The notes under the pieces are model-generated. The model searched no databases. It saw only the letters and a list, made by a program, of their open reading frames with translations, and had not been told where the DNA came from. DNA of 64,000 nt from Lactobacillales bacterium. GTDB taxonomy: Bacteria > Bacillota > Bacilli > Lactobacillales > Streptococcaceae. The stretch is taken from the NCBI GenBank assembly GCA_031261705.1, contig JAISJD010000001.1, positions 1 through 64,000 of the forward strand, written 5' to 3'. The position numbers were made by a program, and so were the translations under genes. Positions within the stretch are counted from its first letter, which is position 1. Every line of letters begins with the position of its first letter. Below, one piece after another: positions 16,515 through 25,736 of this stretch.

Positions 16515-17615
16515 TTATTCGCTTGTTTGTTGTTTCTGTTGTTGTTTCTGTTGTTGTTTTCTCTTCATTTTTATTCTCTTGATTTTTTCTTGTAATTCTT
16601 TCTTCCACTTGTTTTGTCTTATCAATAAAATAGCCATTAAACAGATATAGATGACAAAGAGGAGGATACTTACCCATAGCACCCAATCTGGAACATAAAC
16701 ATGCCAAGTTGCAGTACTATTTAGCTTTTTGGCTTCAGCAGAACCGATAGTAAATTCTTGATCCCACTTCCACGAACGGTTATCCCCTTTTGCACGAATG
16801 TGGTAGAGATATTTTCCAGATTGCATATCTCCAATCCCCCATTTCGTTCCAATGATAAAATTCGTATTTGGGGCAATAGAAGTATCTTCTCGTGTCAGAG
16901 TTGCTATTTTTTTATCGTTTCCCTTTTTCGTAATCCAAGCTTCCCAGCTAGTGCCATTTAACACTTTTGGCTTATAATTTTGAATACGCGCCGCAATGAC
17001 TTTTTCGCCATTTTCAACTTCTGGCTTCACAGACAATAATTTTAAGTCGGCCCCATGATTAAAACTTTCATTATCCATGGTAATCATGATAGATTTACGG
17101 TACATCAAGGTACTATTTTGACCTTTTTCATTTTTTAATTTGAGGATAATTCCTCCGAGTTTCACCCCTGTAAAGGCTTTCTTCGGTGCTTGAACTTCTA
17201 ATTCAACCATTTTCCGATTGTAATTTTCAACGGTTACTTCCTTTGTTTCTGGTGTTATTTTCACCATATCTGTCACAGGTTCTTTCAAGCTATTATCTAA
17301 TATTTGCGCTTTTTCCAGATAGTCGATATGCGTAGAAGGGTTCGTTGACGCATTCACGATGACTGAATCAATCGTCCGCTTTTCTTTGCTTTCACTAATC
17401 ACTTCTACCCGAAGAATTTGTTTCTCGTTTGGTTTCATACTTATGTAAAATCCCGGCATCGTTTTATCTAGTTGATTATCTGGAATAATACATTCTGTGG
17501 TAAAACCGGTTTGTTTCATTGCATCTACGGCTGTATCTGCCTGTGAACATTCACTTCCAATGACAAAAACACCTGCAAGTAATAGTCCAATCCCTATGAT
17601 TAATTTCTTTACCAA
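16515..17615 (-). CDS. WxL-interacting protein (WxLIP, former DUF916/DUF3324)
   Basis: This is the membrane-anchored partner of WxL proteins. An N-terminal signal segment is followed by a WxLIP peptidoglycan-binding domain (GFYISMKPNEKQILRVEV onward) and a host-binding Ig-like domain (about 170-290). A C-terminal transmembrane helix (VPDWVLWVSILLFVIYICLM) leads into a basic cytoplasmic tail rich in Lys and Gln. In related loci WxLIP binds WxL proteins and holds them at the wall. The favoured start is TTG 17615, eight bases after GGGGG and directly before a normal signal peptide (VKKLIIGIGLLLAG). Longer in-frame starts up to 17663 begin inside a hairpin. Confidence 0.88.
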   Translation of the reverse strand: MVKKLIIGIGLLLAGVFVIGSECSQADTAVDAMKQTGFTTECIIPDNQLDKTMPGFYISMKPNEKQILRVEVISESKEKRTIDSVIVNASTNPSTHIDYLEKAQILDNSLKEPVTDMVKITPETKEVTVENYNRKMVELEVQAPKKAFTGVKLGGIILKLKNEKGQNSTLMYRKSIMITMDNESFNHGADLKLLSVKPEVENGEKVIAARIQNYKPKVLNGTSWEAWITKKGNDKKIATLTREDTSIAPNTNFIIGTKWGIGDMQSGKYLYHIRAKGDNRSWKWDQEFTIGSAEAKKLNSTATWHVYVPDWVLWVSILLFVIYICLMAILLIRQNKWKKELQEKIKRIKMKRKQQQKQQQKQQTSE

Positions 17616-17644
17616 GCCAATATCCCCCAATATTTCAATGAGGA

Positions 17645-17666
17645 AGTGTGACAATACAGCCACACT
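17645..17666 (-). other. hairpin between the first WxL gene and WxLIP
   Basis: AGTGTG (17666-17661) pairs with CACACT (17650-17645) without a T tract. It sits in the intercistronic gap and may stabilise or partly attenuate the mRNA after the abundant first WxL cistron. Confidence 0.35.
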
Positions 17667-17688
17667 CCCTAACGATTCATTGATTTAA

Positions 17689-18408
17689 TTATAATGTGTC
17701 ATCTAATGACCAAGTGATTTTTGATGTGTACGTAGTATGACCGTTTGCAGTGATAGAATCTGCTGGTACAGTCATTAAAATTGAATTCATTTCTAAAGCA
17801 TTACTTTGACGTCCTTCTGTTGAATCTGTTGTTTTCATTAGTTCTACAGATGATGTTCCATCTGCTGGTAACTGTGTTCCTTGTGGTGTTGGAAGAACGA
17901 TCGCTGTTCCGCTATAAGTTAGGACATTGGCAGGTTGAACGGTTGGCCCTTGGTCTGGTACCGTAGGGAAATTATGAACATACCCTTTAATGTTGTGTTG
18001 TAAATTAATTTTAGCATCTGCTAATTTCTTCCCATTAGGATCTATTAAATCACCTAAAATAGCTTTCAATTTCCAACTTCTTGTTGCAGATTGACTTTCT
18101 GGACGGTCGTCACGGACAACGACATAAGCATTTTTCCCTTGTCCAGTAAAGACTTGTTCTGTATATGTTTGTTGACCTGTTGTTGTTGGTAAAGCATTGT
18201 TCATTTTGAAATCAAATAGATTGGGTGCCCATGTTAATTGTAATTGCCCGTCATCTCCTGGATCTTCTGGATGATGATCATCTTCTAAGAACCCAATTTG
18301 TACGTCTGTTTCTCCGTGGCTTACTTCCGTAGCAGATGTTGATGTTGCAAATAATAATCCTCCAAATGTCAATGATGCCAATGTTGCTCCGATTACTCGT
18401 TTTTTCAT
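17689..18408 (-). CDS. secreted WxL-domain surface protein, 239 aa
   Basis: A canonical short WxL protein: signal peptide (1-26, MKKRVIGATLASLTFGGLLF), an acidic linker, then a WxL domain filling the rest. The two motifs are RSWKLKAI and KITWSLDDTL at the C-terminus. It should be secreted and bound non-covalently to peptidoglycan, with WxLIP from the next gene as partner. It is the first gene of the operon that continues through 16515, 16127, 14041, 12055 and probably 11753. ATG 18408 follows GAGGAGG at normal spacing. Its leader contains a stable hairpin at 18447-18466. Confidence 0.92.
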   Translation of the reverse strand: MKKRVIGATLASLTFGGLLFATSTSATEVSHGETDVQIGFLEDDHHPEDPGDDGQLQLTWAPNLFDFKMNNALPTTTGQQTYTEQVFTGQGKNAYVVVRDDRPESQSATRSWKLKAILGDLIDPNGKKLADAKINLQHNIKGYVHNFPTVPDQGPTVQPANVLTYSGTAIVLPTPQGTQLPADGTSSVELMKTTDSTEGRQSNALEMNSILMTVPADSITANGHTTYTSKITWSLDDTL

Positions 18409-18446
18409 GATTTTTCCTCCTCTATATATTGTGCACACTTTTTTCT

Positions 18447-18466
18447 CCCAAGGCGCCTTCCTCGGG
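18447..18466 (-). promoter_or_regulatory. leader hairpin of the WxL operon
   Basis: CCCGAGG and CCTTGGG pair (seven bp, one G-U) around AAGGCG on the minus strand, about 40 nt before the start codon of the first WxL gene. The core AAGGCGCCTT is itself a palindrome. It may protect the mRNA or affect translation. Confidence 0.4.
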
Positions 18467-18532
18467 TGAATCAATGTTACCATAGAAAAAAACGTTCGTA
18501 ATCTCAGCAAATTGAAAATAAATTTCAAATAA

Positions 18533-18693
18533 TGATAGTTTAAATTAGGGGAAACTCATCCTTTTTTAGTGAAAAACCAAAAAATAACGGAAAAAGAGTT
18601 GTTTCAGATTTGTTCTTTAAAAATTCTTTAAGTTTATTCAAAAAACACCTATCAAAACAATATTTAACCTTTAATTTTTTGATAGTTCAAATT
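18533..18693. promoter_or_regulatory. repeated motif upstream of the WxL operon
   Basis: TGATAGTTTAAATT (18533-18546) and TGATAGTTCAAATT (18680-18693) are direct repeats matching at 13 of 14 bases, 147 bp apart. The second also forms an 8-bp inverted repeat with CTATCAAA (18649-18656). The rest of 18409-19049 is A/T-rich with no gene I can support. These are candidate sites for the Mga-like regulator of the locus. Confidence 0.4.
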
Positions 18694-19049
18694 GAAAAAA
18701 AAGTGATTATGTGTGAAATATTATCTTAATTTAATTAAATTTTAATTATAAGAAGCGCTAAAAAACGAAATTTATGAGAATTTTTCACCTTTTTTGTTTG
18801 TTATGAATGACTTGTCCACTCATATTCAAACGAAAAACTCTTTAGTAATGGTAGAGTTGGAAGAAAATGATGGTTAGTGGAAATTTTCATCGCTTTATTT
18901 CTTATAAAACGAAAATAATTCATTAATATTTTGATGAAATTGTTTATAAATACTTAATTTTTATGGATATTTTCTGAGAATTTTGGCTATTTATGATAAA
19001 AAAGCGCTTTTATATAAAAAGAAAACAAGTCAGGATTTTTTTTATATTC

Positions 19050-19206
19050 AAAAAGACGAACACGGAAATAATCCGCCTTCGTCATTCGCTATGTGCTACT
19101 TTATTTAACGATTTAATTCTAAATCGTACGTGAAGTAAGGTTGCCCGATAATCGAAAGATTACCCGACTAGAACTATGTATTCACATAGTCCTCTCACTT
19201 TCTCTT
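19050..19206 (-). ncRNA. candidate structured small RNA with a three-way junction and terminator
   Basis: The minus strand folds as follows. A closing stem AAGTGAG (19200-19194) pairs with CTTACTT (19139-19133). Hairpin A pairs AGGACTATGT (19193-19184) with ACATAGTTCT (19179-19170). Hairpin B pairs GTCGGGTAATC (19168-19158) with GATTATCGGGC (19153-19143), with one G-G mismatch. Hairpin C pairs ACGATTTA (19127-19120) with TAAATCGT (19115-19108). A terminator stem GACGAA/TTCGTC with inner GGA/TCC spans 19083-19055 and is followed by five T. Hairpins A and C have GAAT loops. The G-U pairs in the closing stem and in hairpins A and B would be A-C mismatches on the plus strand, so this strand is the RNA. 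I do not recognise its family. Confidence 0.65.
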
Positions 19207-19212
19207 AAGATA

Positions 19213-19241
19213 GTTATACTCTCATTCCTCTTTTTTTGCAA
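19213..19241 (-). promoter_or_regulatory. promoter of the structured RNA
   Basis: TTGCAA (19241-19236) and TATAAC (19218-19213) are separated by 17 nt on the minus strand. This places transcription start near 19206, just before the closing stem of the RNA. Confidence 0.65.
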
Positions 19242-19410
19242 AAAATTCGCTCAATAAATAGCATTTTTTTCTCTTATAAAATGATGTGACTATTTTTTCG
19301 CACATGGTGGAAATATTTTTAAAGAATTTCCTTAAAGTTTAGCAGAAAAGTCATTCAGTGAAAATTCGATAGGAACTATCCTCAGAATCATAAAAGTACT
19401 ATTATAGTAG

Positions 19411-19587
19411 ATGAAAAGTCCAAATAGGTTTGAGCAGGAGGAAGATAAAATAAAAAGAAATTGGCACTTTGAAAATAAAAAAGTAATGTCAGACATCTCA
19501 CTTGAAATAAGAAAACCAAGATGGCATGAGTGGCTCGTTCTCTTTGCGATTGTCGTACTTATTGTCACGCTACTGCTTGTAAAATAG
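19411..19587 (+). CDS. 58-aa tail-anchored small membrane protein
   Basis: The frame from ATG 19411 encodes a charged N-terminal part (FEQEEDKIKRNWHFENKK) and one C-terminal hydrophobic helix (EWLVLFAIVVLIVTLLLVK) at the very end. This topology is common for small membrane proteins of Firmicutes. A bidirectional terminator follows 15 bases after the stop, between this gene and convergent trpS. No good ribosome-binding site precedes ATG 19411; an AGGAGG occurs inside the frame at about 19434. The exact start is therefore uncertain. The function is unknown. Confidence 0.6.
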   Translation: MKSPNRFEQEEDKIKRNWHFENKKVMSDISLEIRKPRWHEWLVLFAIVVLIVTLLLVK

Positions 19588-19602
19588 TAATAAACACAAG
19601 TA

Positions 19603-19648
19603 AAAAACGACTAGTTCTTTGATTATAAAGGGCTCTAGTCGGTTTTTT
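19603..19648. terminator. bidirectional terminator between the 58-aa gene and trpS
   Basis: AAAAAACGACTAG and CTAGTCGGTTTTTT flank a 20-nt loop; the stem is CGACTAG/CTAGTCG (19608-19614 and 19635-19641) extended by A-T pairs. Confidence 0.88.
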
Positions 19649-19651
19649 GGT

Positions 19652-20671
19652 TTATTTGAAATAATTAATCCCCATGGCTGACTTCACTTCAGAAAGCGTT
19701 TGCGCAGCGACGGCTTGAGCTTTTTCTGAACCCACTTGTAACATTCGGCGAACCTCGCCCATGTCTTTGGCGTACTCTAAACGACGTTCACGGATAGGCG
19801 CAAGTTCGGCTTGTAGTACTTCATTCAGATAGCGTTTGGTTTTTACATCGCCTAAACCGCCATGTTGATAGTGTTCTTTCATTTCCTGAATCGTTGCCTT
19901 ATCGGTGCCAAATACATCAAGATAGTGGAAAACCATGTTTCCTTCAATTTGTCCAGGATCTTCTACTCGAATATGATTCGGATCGGTATACATAGACATG
20001 ATTTTCTTTTGTACTACTTCTTCTGTATCGGACAGATAAATCCCATTATTCATAGATTTACTCATTTTCGCATTGCCGTCAATTCCTGGTAAACGCCCAG
20101 ATTCCTCGTTTTCAGGGTAAATGCCCACGGGTTCCACTAAAACTTCCGTATGGTAGGCATGATTAAAAGAGCGGACAATTTCACGTGTTTGTTCAATCAT
20201 TGGTTTTTGATCGAAGCCAACAGGAACTTTACTCGCTTTAAAAGCAGTAATATCCGCCGCTTGACTGACAGGATAAATGAAAAAACCTGCAGGAACAGAT
20301 TCTCCAAAGGCTTTTTGTTTAATCTCTGTTTTTACCGTTGGATTTCGCTCTAAACGTGCCACAGAAACTAAATTCAAGTAGTACATAGTTAATTCAGAAA
20401 GTTCAGGAATTTGTGATTGCACAAAAATTGTCGATTGACTTGGATCTAAACCTACCGCCAAATAATCTAGCGCAACTTCTGTCAAACTTTCTTGAATTTT
20501 TTCAGGTTCTTTTGCGTGGTCGGTTAATGCCTGTTGGTCAGCAATCATGATAAATAATTGGTATTTTCCCTCGTTTTGCATAAGCACTCGATTTTTCAGT
20601 GAACCTACATAATGCCCAATGTGTAATTTTCCTGTTGGACGATCCCCTGTTAGAACAATTTCTTTTGTCAT
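19652..20671 (-). CDS. trpS: tryptophan--tRNA ligase
   Basis: TrpS charges tRNA-Trp in the cytoplasm. The 339-residue protein is a class I synthetase with its HIGH motif at residues 17-20 ([12 protein letters not shown]) and KMSKS at about 202-206 ([12 protein letters not shown]). Length matches bacterial TrpS. The ATG follows AAGGAAGG. No T-box is present in the short upstream gap; a plain promoter (TTGGGC-17-TATAAT) overlaps the terminator of the preceding gene, so trpS is transcribed separately. Confidence 0.96.
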   Translation of the reverse strand: MTKEIVLTGDRPTGKLHIGHYVGSLKNRVLMQNEGKYQLFIMIADQQALTDHAKEPEKIQESLTEVALDYLAVGLDPSQSTIFVQSQIPELSELTMYYLNLVSVARLERNPTVKTEIKQKAFGESVPAGFFIYPVSQAADITAFKASKVPVGFDQKPMIEQTREIVRSFNHAYHTEVLVEPVGIYPENEESGRLPGIDGNAKMSKSMNNGIYLSDTEEVVQKKIMSMYTDPNHIRVEDPGQIEGNMVFHYLDVFGTDKATIQEMKEHYQHGGLGDVKTKRYLNEVLQAELAPIRERRLEYAKDMGEVRRMLQVGSEKAQAVAAQTLSEVKSAMGINYFK

Positions 20672-20713
20672 TTATTTAAACCTTCCTTTTCAAAATTAGT
20701 AACGTTCTTACTT

Positions 20714-20742
20714 ATTATAGTTGAAAATAAGCAAAAGCCCAA
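20714..20742 (-). promoter_or_regulatory. trpS promoter
   Basis: TTGGGC (20742-20737), a 17-nt spacer and TATAAT (20719-20714) on the minus strand. The -35 lies inside the 3' arm of the upstream terminator. Confidence 0.65.
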
Positions 20743-20760
20743 GCCTAAAAGCGTTGAGCT
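20736..20760 (-). terminator. terminator of the YwlG-like gene
   Basis: AGCTCAA (20760-20754) pairs with TTGGGCT (20742-20736), seven pairs with one G-U, followed by TTTTGCTTATTTT on the minus strand. Confidence 0.6.
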
Positions 20761-20785
20761 AAATGAAAGATTAAAAATTTTTCGA

Positions 20786-21346
20786 CTACTCTTCTATCCA
20801 AGTATATCGTGCACGTTCGCCCCCGATTTTTTTCGGACGACTTGTCAAAGCGGTCACGTGTGCGCCTCCCAATGTCCTAAGCTGTGGACGGATAGGAATT
20901 TGAACATGTTTAATGTGCATACCAATGGAAGTATCGCCAATATCAATCCCTGCTTTTGCGACAATATGCTCGATTGCCACGGGATTGTTGAATAGTTCAA
21001 ATGCGGAAACTTGTCCTGAACCGCCCGCATGAAGCGAGGGAACAACCGAAACAATTTCAAAATCTTTTGCTTCTGCCAATTCTTCTTCCACCGCCAAAGC
21101 TCGATTCAAGTGTTCACAACCTTGTACAGCTAACCAAATGCCTCGTTCTTGAAGCATTTCATAAATGGTCGAAATAATCACTTTTCCTACTTCACGAGAA
21201 GATTTTTTCCCAATCACACCGCCAACTACTTCTGAAGAGGATAAGCCAACAACAAAGATTTCTCCTGTTTTTATGCCCGATTGTGTCAATACATCTTCCA
21301 TAATCATTCGTGTTTCTTTTTCTAATTGTTCTAACGTATAGTCCAT
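20786..21346 (-). CDS. YwlG/UPF0340 family protein (TIGR01440-like)
   Basis: A 186-residue soluble protein matching the UPF0340/YwlG family: [21 protein letters not shown], then [17 protein letters not shown] and [25 protein letters not shown]. The biochemical role of the family is not established. ATG 21346 follows GGAG; the longer in-frame extension overlaps the upstream kinase gene. The gene sits 10 bp after pdxK on the same strand, so the pair is probably co-transcribed. Confidence 0.85.
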   Translation of the reverse strand: MDYTLEQLEKETRMIMEDVLTQSGIKTGEIFVVGLSSSEVVGGVIGKKSSREVGKVIISTIYEMLQERGIWLAVQGCEHLNRALAVEEELAEAKDFEIVSVVPSLHAGGSGQVSAFELFNNPVAIEHIVAKAGIDIGDTSIGMHIKHVQIPIRPQLRTLGGAHVTALTSRPKKIGGERARYTWIEE

Positions 21347-21356
21347 GTTTTTTCTC

Positions 21357-22157
21357 CTATTCACTTGCTTGTCGCTTGGCACCTTGCCAAACATTTCCTA
21401 GCGTTTTTGAAAGTGGAACTCCTGAGCGAATCCCTGCATAAACAAATTCCTTTGCCTTTTCAACTGCCTCGTTGACCTCCGCTCCCAAAACGAGATTAGA
21501 AATAATGGCAGAAGCAAAGGTACAACCCGCTCCATTATTCGTGGTCGTCTGCAACTTTTCCGAACGAAATTCTGTAAACTCTTTCCCATTGTAAACAATA
21601 TCTATCGCTAAATTCCCCTTTATTCGTGCGCCACCTTTAATCACAATGTTTTGCGTCCCAAAAGAAAAAAGAATTTCAGCCGCTCGCTTCATTTCTTCCA
21701 CCGTCGTCATCTTAGGCACATTAGCTAGAATTTGTGCTTCAACGAGATTGGGTGTCATTACTTTCGCATAAGGAAAAATAAATTTCTTCATCGCCTCTCG
21801 GACATGTTCCACCTGTACCTCACTCGTTTCTTTAAAGACGAGTACCGGGTCGACCACCACGGGAATCTCTGGATTTTCCATTAAAAATCGACCTACGAGT
21901 TCAATCATTTCAACAGTTGGTAATAAGCCAAGTTTTATCCCCGACATCTTGGGAAGTTCGGCAATCGTTTGTAACTGTTCTTCCAGTAAGGACAAGTCTA
22001 CCGCATGAATCAAAAATTCTTCTTCTACAACTGTCACAATACTCGTAATTGCTGTAAAGCCAACCAAGCCATATTCACTAAATGTTGCAAGGTCTGCTTG
22101 TAATCCGCCACCAGATAACGTATCTGAACCCGCAATTGTTAGAACTTTTTTCGGCAT
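21357..22157 (-). CDS. pdxK: pyridoxine/pyridoxal kinase (ThiD/PdxK ribokinase family)
   Basis: The 266-residue kinase has the ribokinase-type N-terminus [21 protein letters not shown], the VVVDPVLV segment and a C-terminal anion hole with catalytic region [11 protein letters not shown]. The GAGCTF form resembles Bacillus PdxK more than typical ThiD (GTGCTL). It should phosphorylate B6 vitamers to supply pyridoxal phosphate; a hydroxymethylpyrimidine kinase role cannot be excluded. It is followed closely by the YwlG-like gene, and truA lies upstream. Confidence 0.82.
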   Translation of the reverse strand: MPKKVLTIAGSDTLSGGGLQADLATFSEYGLVGFTAITSIVTVVEEEFLIHAVDLSLLEEQLQTIAELPKMSGIKLGLLPTVEMIELVGRFLMENPEIPVVVDPVLVFKETSEVQVEHVREAMKKFIFPYAKVMTPNLVEAQILANVPKMTTVEEMKRAAEILFSFGTQNIVIKGGARIKGNLAIDIVYNGKEFTEFRSEKLQTTTNNGAGCTFASAIISNLVLGAEVNEAVEKAKEFVYAGIRSGVPLSKTLGNVWQGAKRQASE

Positions 22158-22225
22158 TTTCCTCTACTCCTACATTCTTTTAACTCTCAGTATATAATAA
22201 ATTCTTCTTGATTGAAATACGCTCT

Positions 22226-22972
22226 TTAGAGATAGTGGACTTCTTTGAGATAGAGCCCTTCTGGATGCGCAGTTGGTCCTGCCAAGTTTCGATTCTGACT
22301 TTCAAGAATTTCCGTCATACGTTCCACTTCAAACTTTCCATTTCCGACTTTTAGTAAGGTGCCAACCATTATACGAATTTGCTTGTACAGGAACCCATTT
22401 CCCCTAAATGTGAAAATCAATTCTTGTTCTTTTTCCTCTTGACGAATACTCGCTTCATAAATGGTTCGTACCTTATCCTCCACCGAACTTCCGGTTGCGG
22501 TAAAGCCTGTAAAATCATGTGTTCCCACAAGAAATGACATGGCTTCTTGCATTCGTTCAATATCGAGTGGATAAGCAAAATACGTCGCATAATTGCGTTT
22601 AAAGGGATTTCTTGGTTTTCCAATATCTAATCGAAATTCATACGTTTTCTCGTGCTTCGCATAGCGAGAGTGCCAATCCTCTGCAACAATTTCAATCGAA
22701 CGAACGGCAATATCTTCAGGGGATTGCGTATCCAGCGCAAAACGCATTTTTTCCTCTGGTCGTGCTTGTGGGAAATCAAAATGAATCACCTGCCCCCAAG
22801 CGTGAACATGTGCATCTGTCCGACCTGACCCGTGGACTGTTACGGGTTTCCCATTATTCATTCTTGTTAACGTCTTTTCTAGCTCTTCTTGAACCGTCCG
22901 GACTTCTGGTTGACGTTGAAAACCATTAAAATTAGTTCCGTCATAAGCAATAATCGCTTTGTAGCGTGGCAT
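22226..22972 (-). CDS. truA: tRNA pseudouridine(38-40) synthase
   Basis: TruA converts uridines 38-40 of the tRNA anticodon arm to pseudouridine. The catalytic Asp is in [14 protein letters not shown] (about residue 53), and the typical [13 protein letters not shown] opening and [14 protein letters not shown] segment are present. Length is 248 residues. ATG 22972 is chosen because AGGA lies about 9 nt upstream; ATG 22981 overlaps that site. It follows ecfT as in many Lactobacillales, but here a hairpin and a 285-bp gap separate them. Confidence 0.95.
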   Translation of the reverse strand: MPRYKAIIAYDGTNFNGFQRQPEVRTVQEELEKTLTRMNNGKPVTVHGSGRTDAHVHAWGQVIHFDFPQARPEEKMRFALDTQSPEDIAVRSIEIVAEDWHSRYAKHEKTYEFRLDIGKPRNPFKRNYATYFAYPLDIERMQEAMSFLVGTHDFTGFTATGSSVEDKVRTIYEASIRQEEKEQELIFTFRGNGFLYKQIRIMVGTLLKVGNGKFEVERMTEILESQNRNLAGPTAHPEGLYLKEVHYL

Positions 22973-23099
22973 ATTTTTCATTCCTCTTTATCTATTGTTT
23001 TTATTCTAATGACTTTCTTCTTTTTCTTAATCTTCACAAAAACTTCATATTTTTAAAGCGTTTTGTTCATAAAAAATTCATAGGTTCCCTGTATGATAC

Positions 23100-23211
23100 A
23101 AAGTGTAGTAGGAATCACCTACTAAAACTAGCAACTAACCTCCAAAACACTTTTTCATTTAAAACTCCTTAAAACAAGTCGAGGCTCCCCCCTTGGCTTG
23201 TTTTCCTTTTT
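23100..23211 (+). ncRNA. candidate C-rich small RNA
   Basis: The plus strand contains TAGTAGG/CCTACTA (23106-23112 with 23118-23124), an enclosing AAAGTG/CACTTT pair (23100-23105 with 23148-23153) and an unpaired CCTCC (23139-23143). A terminator AAAACAAG/CTTGTTTT (23171-23178 with 23197-23204) has the loop sequence CTCCCCCC and is followed by CCTTTTT. C-rich loops of this type in Firmicute sRNAs pair with ribosome-binding sites. A TATGAT lies at 23092-23097, but no convincing -35 is visible. The terminator stem could also work on the minus strand. Confidence 0.45.
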
Positions 23212-23222
23212 ACCTAGAATAA

Positions 23223-23249
23223 GCTCCCACTTGATAAAACAGTGAGAGC
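23223..23249 (-). terminator. terminator-like hairpin after ecfT
   Basis: GCTCTCACT (23249-23241) pairs with AGTGGGAGC (23231-23223), nine pairs with one G-U, followed by TTATTC. The T run is weak, so some read-through into truA is possible. Confidence 0.6.
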
Positions 23250-23257
23250 CAGATATT

Positions 23258-24055
23258 TTAATTCTTCAAGAACCATAAGCCCACAGTCAGTAGCGCTAAA
23301 GCAACCATAGCTAGGGTATCACGGAATTGCCAGTCTAAGATACGAAATCTTGTCCGACCCTCCCCACCACGATAGCCACGTGCCTCCATAGCGTTCGCCA
23401 AGTCCTCTGCCCGATTAAATGAGCTGACAAATAGTGGAATTAATAACGGAACGATTGCTTTCATCTTATCAATCAAGGAACCTTCCCCAAAATCAACCCC
23501 ACGTGCTCGTTGTGCATTCATGATTTTTTCGGTTTCATCCATGAGTGTTGGCACAAAGCGTAAAGCAATCGACAACATCAAGGAAACCTCATGCACGGGA
23601 AATTTCACTACTTTTAAGGGGCGCAATAGATATTCAATCGCATCACTTAAATCAAGTGGTGGTGTAGACAAGGTTAAAAGCGTCGAGATAAAAATAATCA
23701 AGAGAAAACGGAAGAAAATAAATGCGCCATTAATCAAGCCATAGCTTGTCACTGCAATCGGTCCAAATTCAAAATAAACTTGTCCGCCACGAGTAAAAAG
23801 TACTTGTAATGCGACTGTAAATAAGATTAACAGCAACATCGGACGGACACCTTTAATGAAGAAATTAAAATTAATCCTAGACAGTGCGACCGCAAACAAG
23901 GTAAAGACAGTCATTAACGCATAGGTCTGCCAATTATTTGCCAAAAAGATAATCAAAATAAAGTAAAACGCTCCGATAATTTTGGCACGTGGATCTAATC
24001 GGTGAATTACAGAGTCTCCGGGAATGAACCGTCCGAAAATTAATTTATCCATCAT
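23258..24055 (-). CDS. ecfT: ECF transporter transmembrane subunit EcfT
   Basis: EcfT is the shared membrane component of group II energy-coupling-factor vitamin transporters. It links interchangeable substrate-binding proteins to the two ATPases. The 265-residue protein has about five to six membrane segments and the two Ala-Arg-Gly coupling motifs: [10 protein letters not shown] and [15 protein letters not shown]. Its start overlaps the stop of ecfA2 by 4 nt. No S component is encoded in this window. Confidence 0.95.
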   Translation of the reverse strand: MMDKLIFGRFIPGDSVIHRLDPRAKIIGAFYFILIIFLANNWQTYALMTVFTLFAVALSRINFNFFIKGVRPMLLLILFTVALQVLFTRGGQVYFEFGPIAVTSYGLINGAFIFFRFLLIIFISTLLTLSTPPLDLSDAIEYLLRPLKVVKFPVHEVSLMLSIALRFVPTLMDETEKIMNAQRARGVDFGEGSLIDKMKAIVPLLIPLFVSSFNRAEDLANAMEARGYRGGEGRTRFRILDWQFRDTLAMVALALLTVGLWFLKN

Positions 24056-24921
24056 CGTGCGCCACCTGCCTTTTTCAAACGCTCGGCTAAATTATCTGCC
24101 ATTTCTGAAACGGTCATGGGTAATTTCTCAAAGGTCATGCCCTTTTTCCGTAATTTTTCCGCAAACATCGTAGCTTGTGGCACGCCGAGCTGTTTCGTTT
24201 TCAACCATTCAATATCATCAAAAACTTCTCTGGGTGTCCCATTTTTCACGACATGTCCTTTTTCCAAAACATACACATAATCTGCAAAATTCGTCACGTC
24301 ATCCATTAAATGGGTCACTAGAACAATTGTCATCCCTTGTTCCTCGTGGAGGCGCAGAAACATTGCCATCATGTCTCTGCGTCCTTTAGGGTCAAGTCCA
24401 GCCGTTGGTTCATCCAGTACGAGAATTTCAGGCTGCATTGCAAGGACTCCTGCAATCGCCACCCGACGCATTTGCCCACCAGACAGTTCAAAAGGAGAAC
24501 GCTCTGCTAGTTCATCACTTAGTCCTACTAATGACAGCATATCCAAAGCAATTTTTTCGGCTTCTTCTGTACTGACACCAAAGTTTTTTGGACCAAAAGC
24601 AATATCTTTCACGACACTTTCTTCAAAAAGCTGAGTTTCTGGAAATTGAAAGACAATCCCAACTTTTTTCCGAATGGGTTTTAAATTTTTATTATTGGTT
24701 TCATTGGTAATTTGACGGTCGCCAATTTCGACCATGCCGCTTGTCGGTTTTACTAACGCATTCAAATGCTGTAATAGCGTGGATTTCCCCGAACCGGTAT
24801 GTCCGACCAATGCGGTATAACTTCCCGCTTCAATCGCTAAATTAATATCAAATAACGCACGTGACTCAAAAGGGGTGTTTGGTTGATAAACAAAGTTTAC
24901 ATCGTGGAAACGGATGTCCAT
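24052..24921 (-). CDS. ecfA2: ECF transporter ATPase EcfA2
   Basis: Second ATP-binding subunit of the ECF module. It shows Walker [10 protein letters not shown], signature [13 protein letters not shown], Walker [13 protein letters not shown] and the His switch in VTHLMDD. It pairs with EcfA1 and EcfT to drive uptake of vitamins and related micronutrients. ATG 24921 is taken as start; the gene overlaps the end of ecfA1 by about 25 nt, implying translational coupling. Confidence 0.94.
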   Translation of the reverse strand: MDIRFHDVNFVYQPNTPFESRALFDINLAIEAGSYTALVGHTGSGKSTLLQHLNALVKPTSGMVEIGDRQITNETNNKNLKPIRKKVGIVFQFPETQLFEESVVKDIAFGPKNFGVSTEEAEKIALDMLSLVGLSDELAERSPFELSGGQMRRVAIAGVLAMQPEILVLDEPTAGLDPKGRRDMMAMFLRLHEEQGMTIVLVTHLMDDVTNFADYVYVLEKGHVVKNGTPREVFDDIEWLKTKQLGVPQATMFAEKLRKKGMTFEKLPMTVSEMADNLAERLKKAGGAR

Positions 24922-25736
24922 AGCCAATCCACCATCCTTTCTTCTGTCAAATATTCATCTGGTACGTGAATCCCGCGTTTGGTTAATTCAATTTTTAATT
25001 TTTCAGGAAAAGGTAAATCAAGTCCAAGCTCCACCAATTTCTCCCCTTGCGAAAAGATTTCCTTTGGTGTCCCCTCTTGAATTAATTTTCCTTGGCGCAT
25101 GACTAAAATTCGATCTGCATTTGCCGCTTCATCAATATCATGTGTAATCGAAATGACTGTTAAATTTTGTTCCTCTTTGATTTTTTGAATCGTAGCGATA
25201 ACGTCTTCTCGTCCTTCTGGGTCAAGCATGGAAGTTGCTTCATCTAAAATAATGATTTTGGGACGTAATGCTACAATCCCTGCAATCGCCACCCGTTGTT
25301 TTTGGCCACCAGAGAGTCTGGCAGGTTCTTTTTTCGCAAAGTCACGCATCCGTACTTTATCTAACGCATCGTACACACGCTTAACCATTTCTTCACGTGG
25401 CACACCATGATTTTCAAGACCAAACGCCACATCATCTTCCACAGTTGAACCGACAAATTGATTATCAGGATTTTGGAAAACCATTCCTACTTTACTACGA
25501 ACATCCCAAACATTTTCTTCGGTCAGTTTTTCTCCCTCGACAAAAACGTCTCCCTCACTTGCTTCAATCAAACCATTGATAATTTTAGCTGTTGTCGACT
25601 TTCCTGAACCATTATGTCCAATAATCGCAATCCATTCTCCCTCAAAAATTGAGAAAGAAACGTCATCTAATGCAGTTGTATCCTCTTCCCCATGGTATAC
25701 ATATTTTATATTCTTCAATTCAATCATTGGTTTCAC
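24897..25736 (-). CDS. ecfA1: ECF transporter ATPase EcfA1
   Basis: First ATP-binding subunit: Walker [12 protein letters not shown]-loop [11 protein letters not shown], signature [13 protein letters not shown], Walker [13 protein letters not shown] and the His switch in ITHDIDEA. Together with EcfA2 and EcfT it forms the energising module. The start is GTG 25736 or the in-frame ATG three codons later. It is the first gene after rplQ and is separated from it by a terminator, so it likely has its own promoter. Confidence 0.94.
   Translation of the reverse strand: MKPMIELKNIKYVYHGEEDTTALDDVSFSIFEGEWIAIIGHNGSGKSTTAKIINGLIEASEGDVFVEGEKLTEENVWDVRSKVGMVFQNPDNQFVGSTVEDDVAFGLENHGVPREEMVKRVYDALDKVRMRDFAKKEPARLSGGQKQRVAIAGIVALRPKIIILDEATSMLDPEGREDVIATIQKIKEEQNLTVISITHDIDEAANADRILVMRQGKLIQEGTPKEIFSQGEKLVELGLDLPFPEKLKIELTKRGIHVPDEYLTEERMVDWLWTSVSTM

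Noticed and set aside
19000-19011. AAAAGCGCTTTT as a CcpA cre site upstream of the WxL operon
   Set aside because: The core fits but the outer TG...CA bases do not, and it lies hundreds of bases from the operon start.
19332-19568. 78-codon minus-strand open frame
   Set aside because: It is antisense to the 58-aa gene at 19411-19587, has a Ser/Cys/Phe-rich composition typical of shadow frames and no ribosome-binding site.
20672-20785. T-box or trp-responsive leader for trpS
   Set aside because: The upstream gap is short, contains a plain promoter and lacks the GGTGGNACCGCG core.
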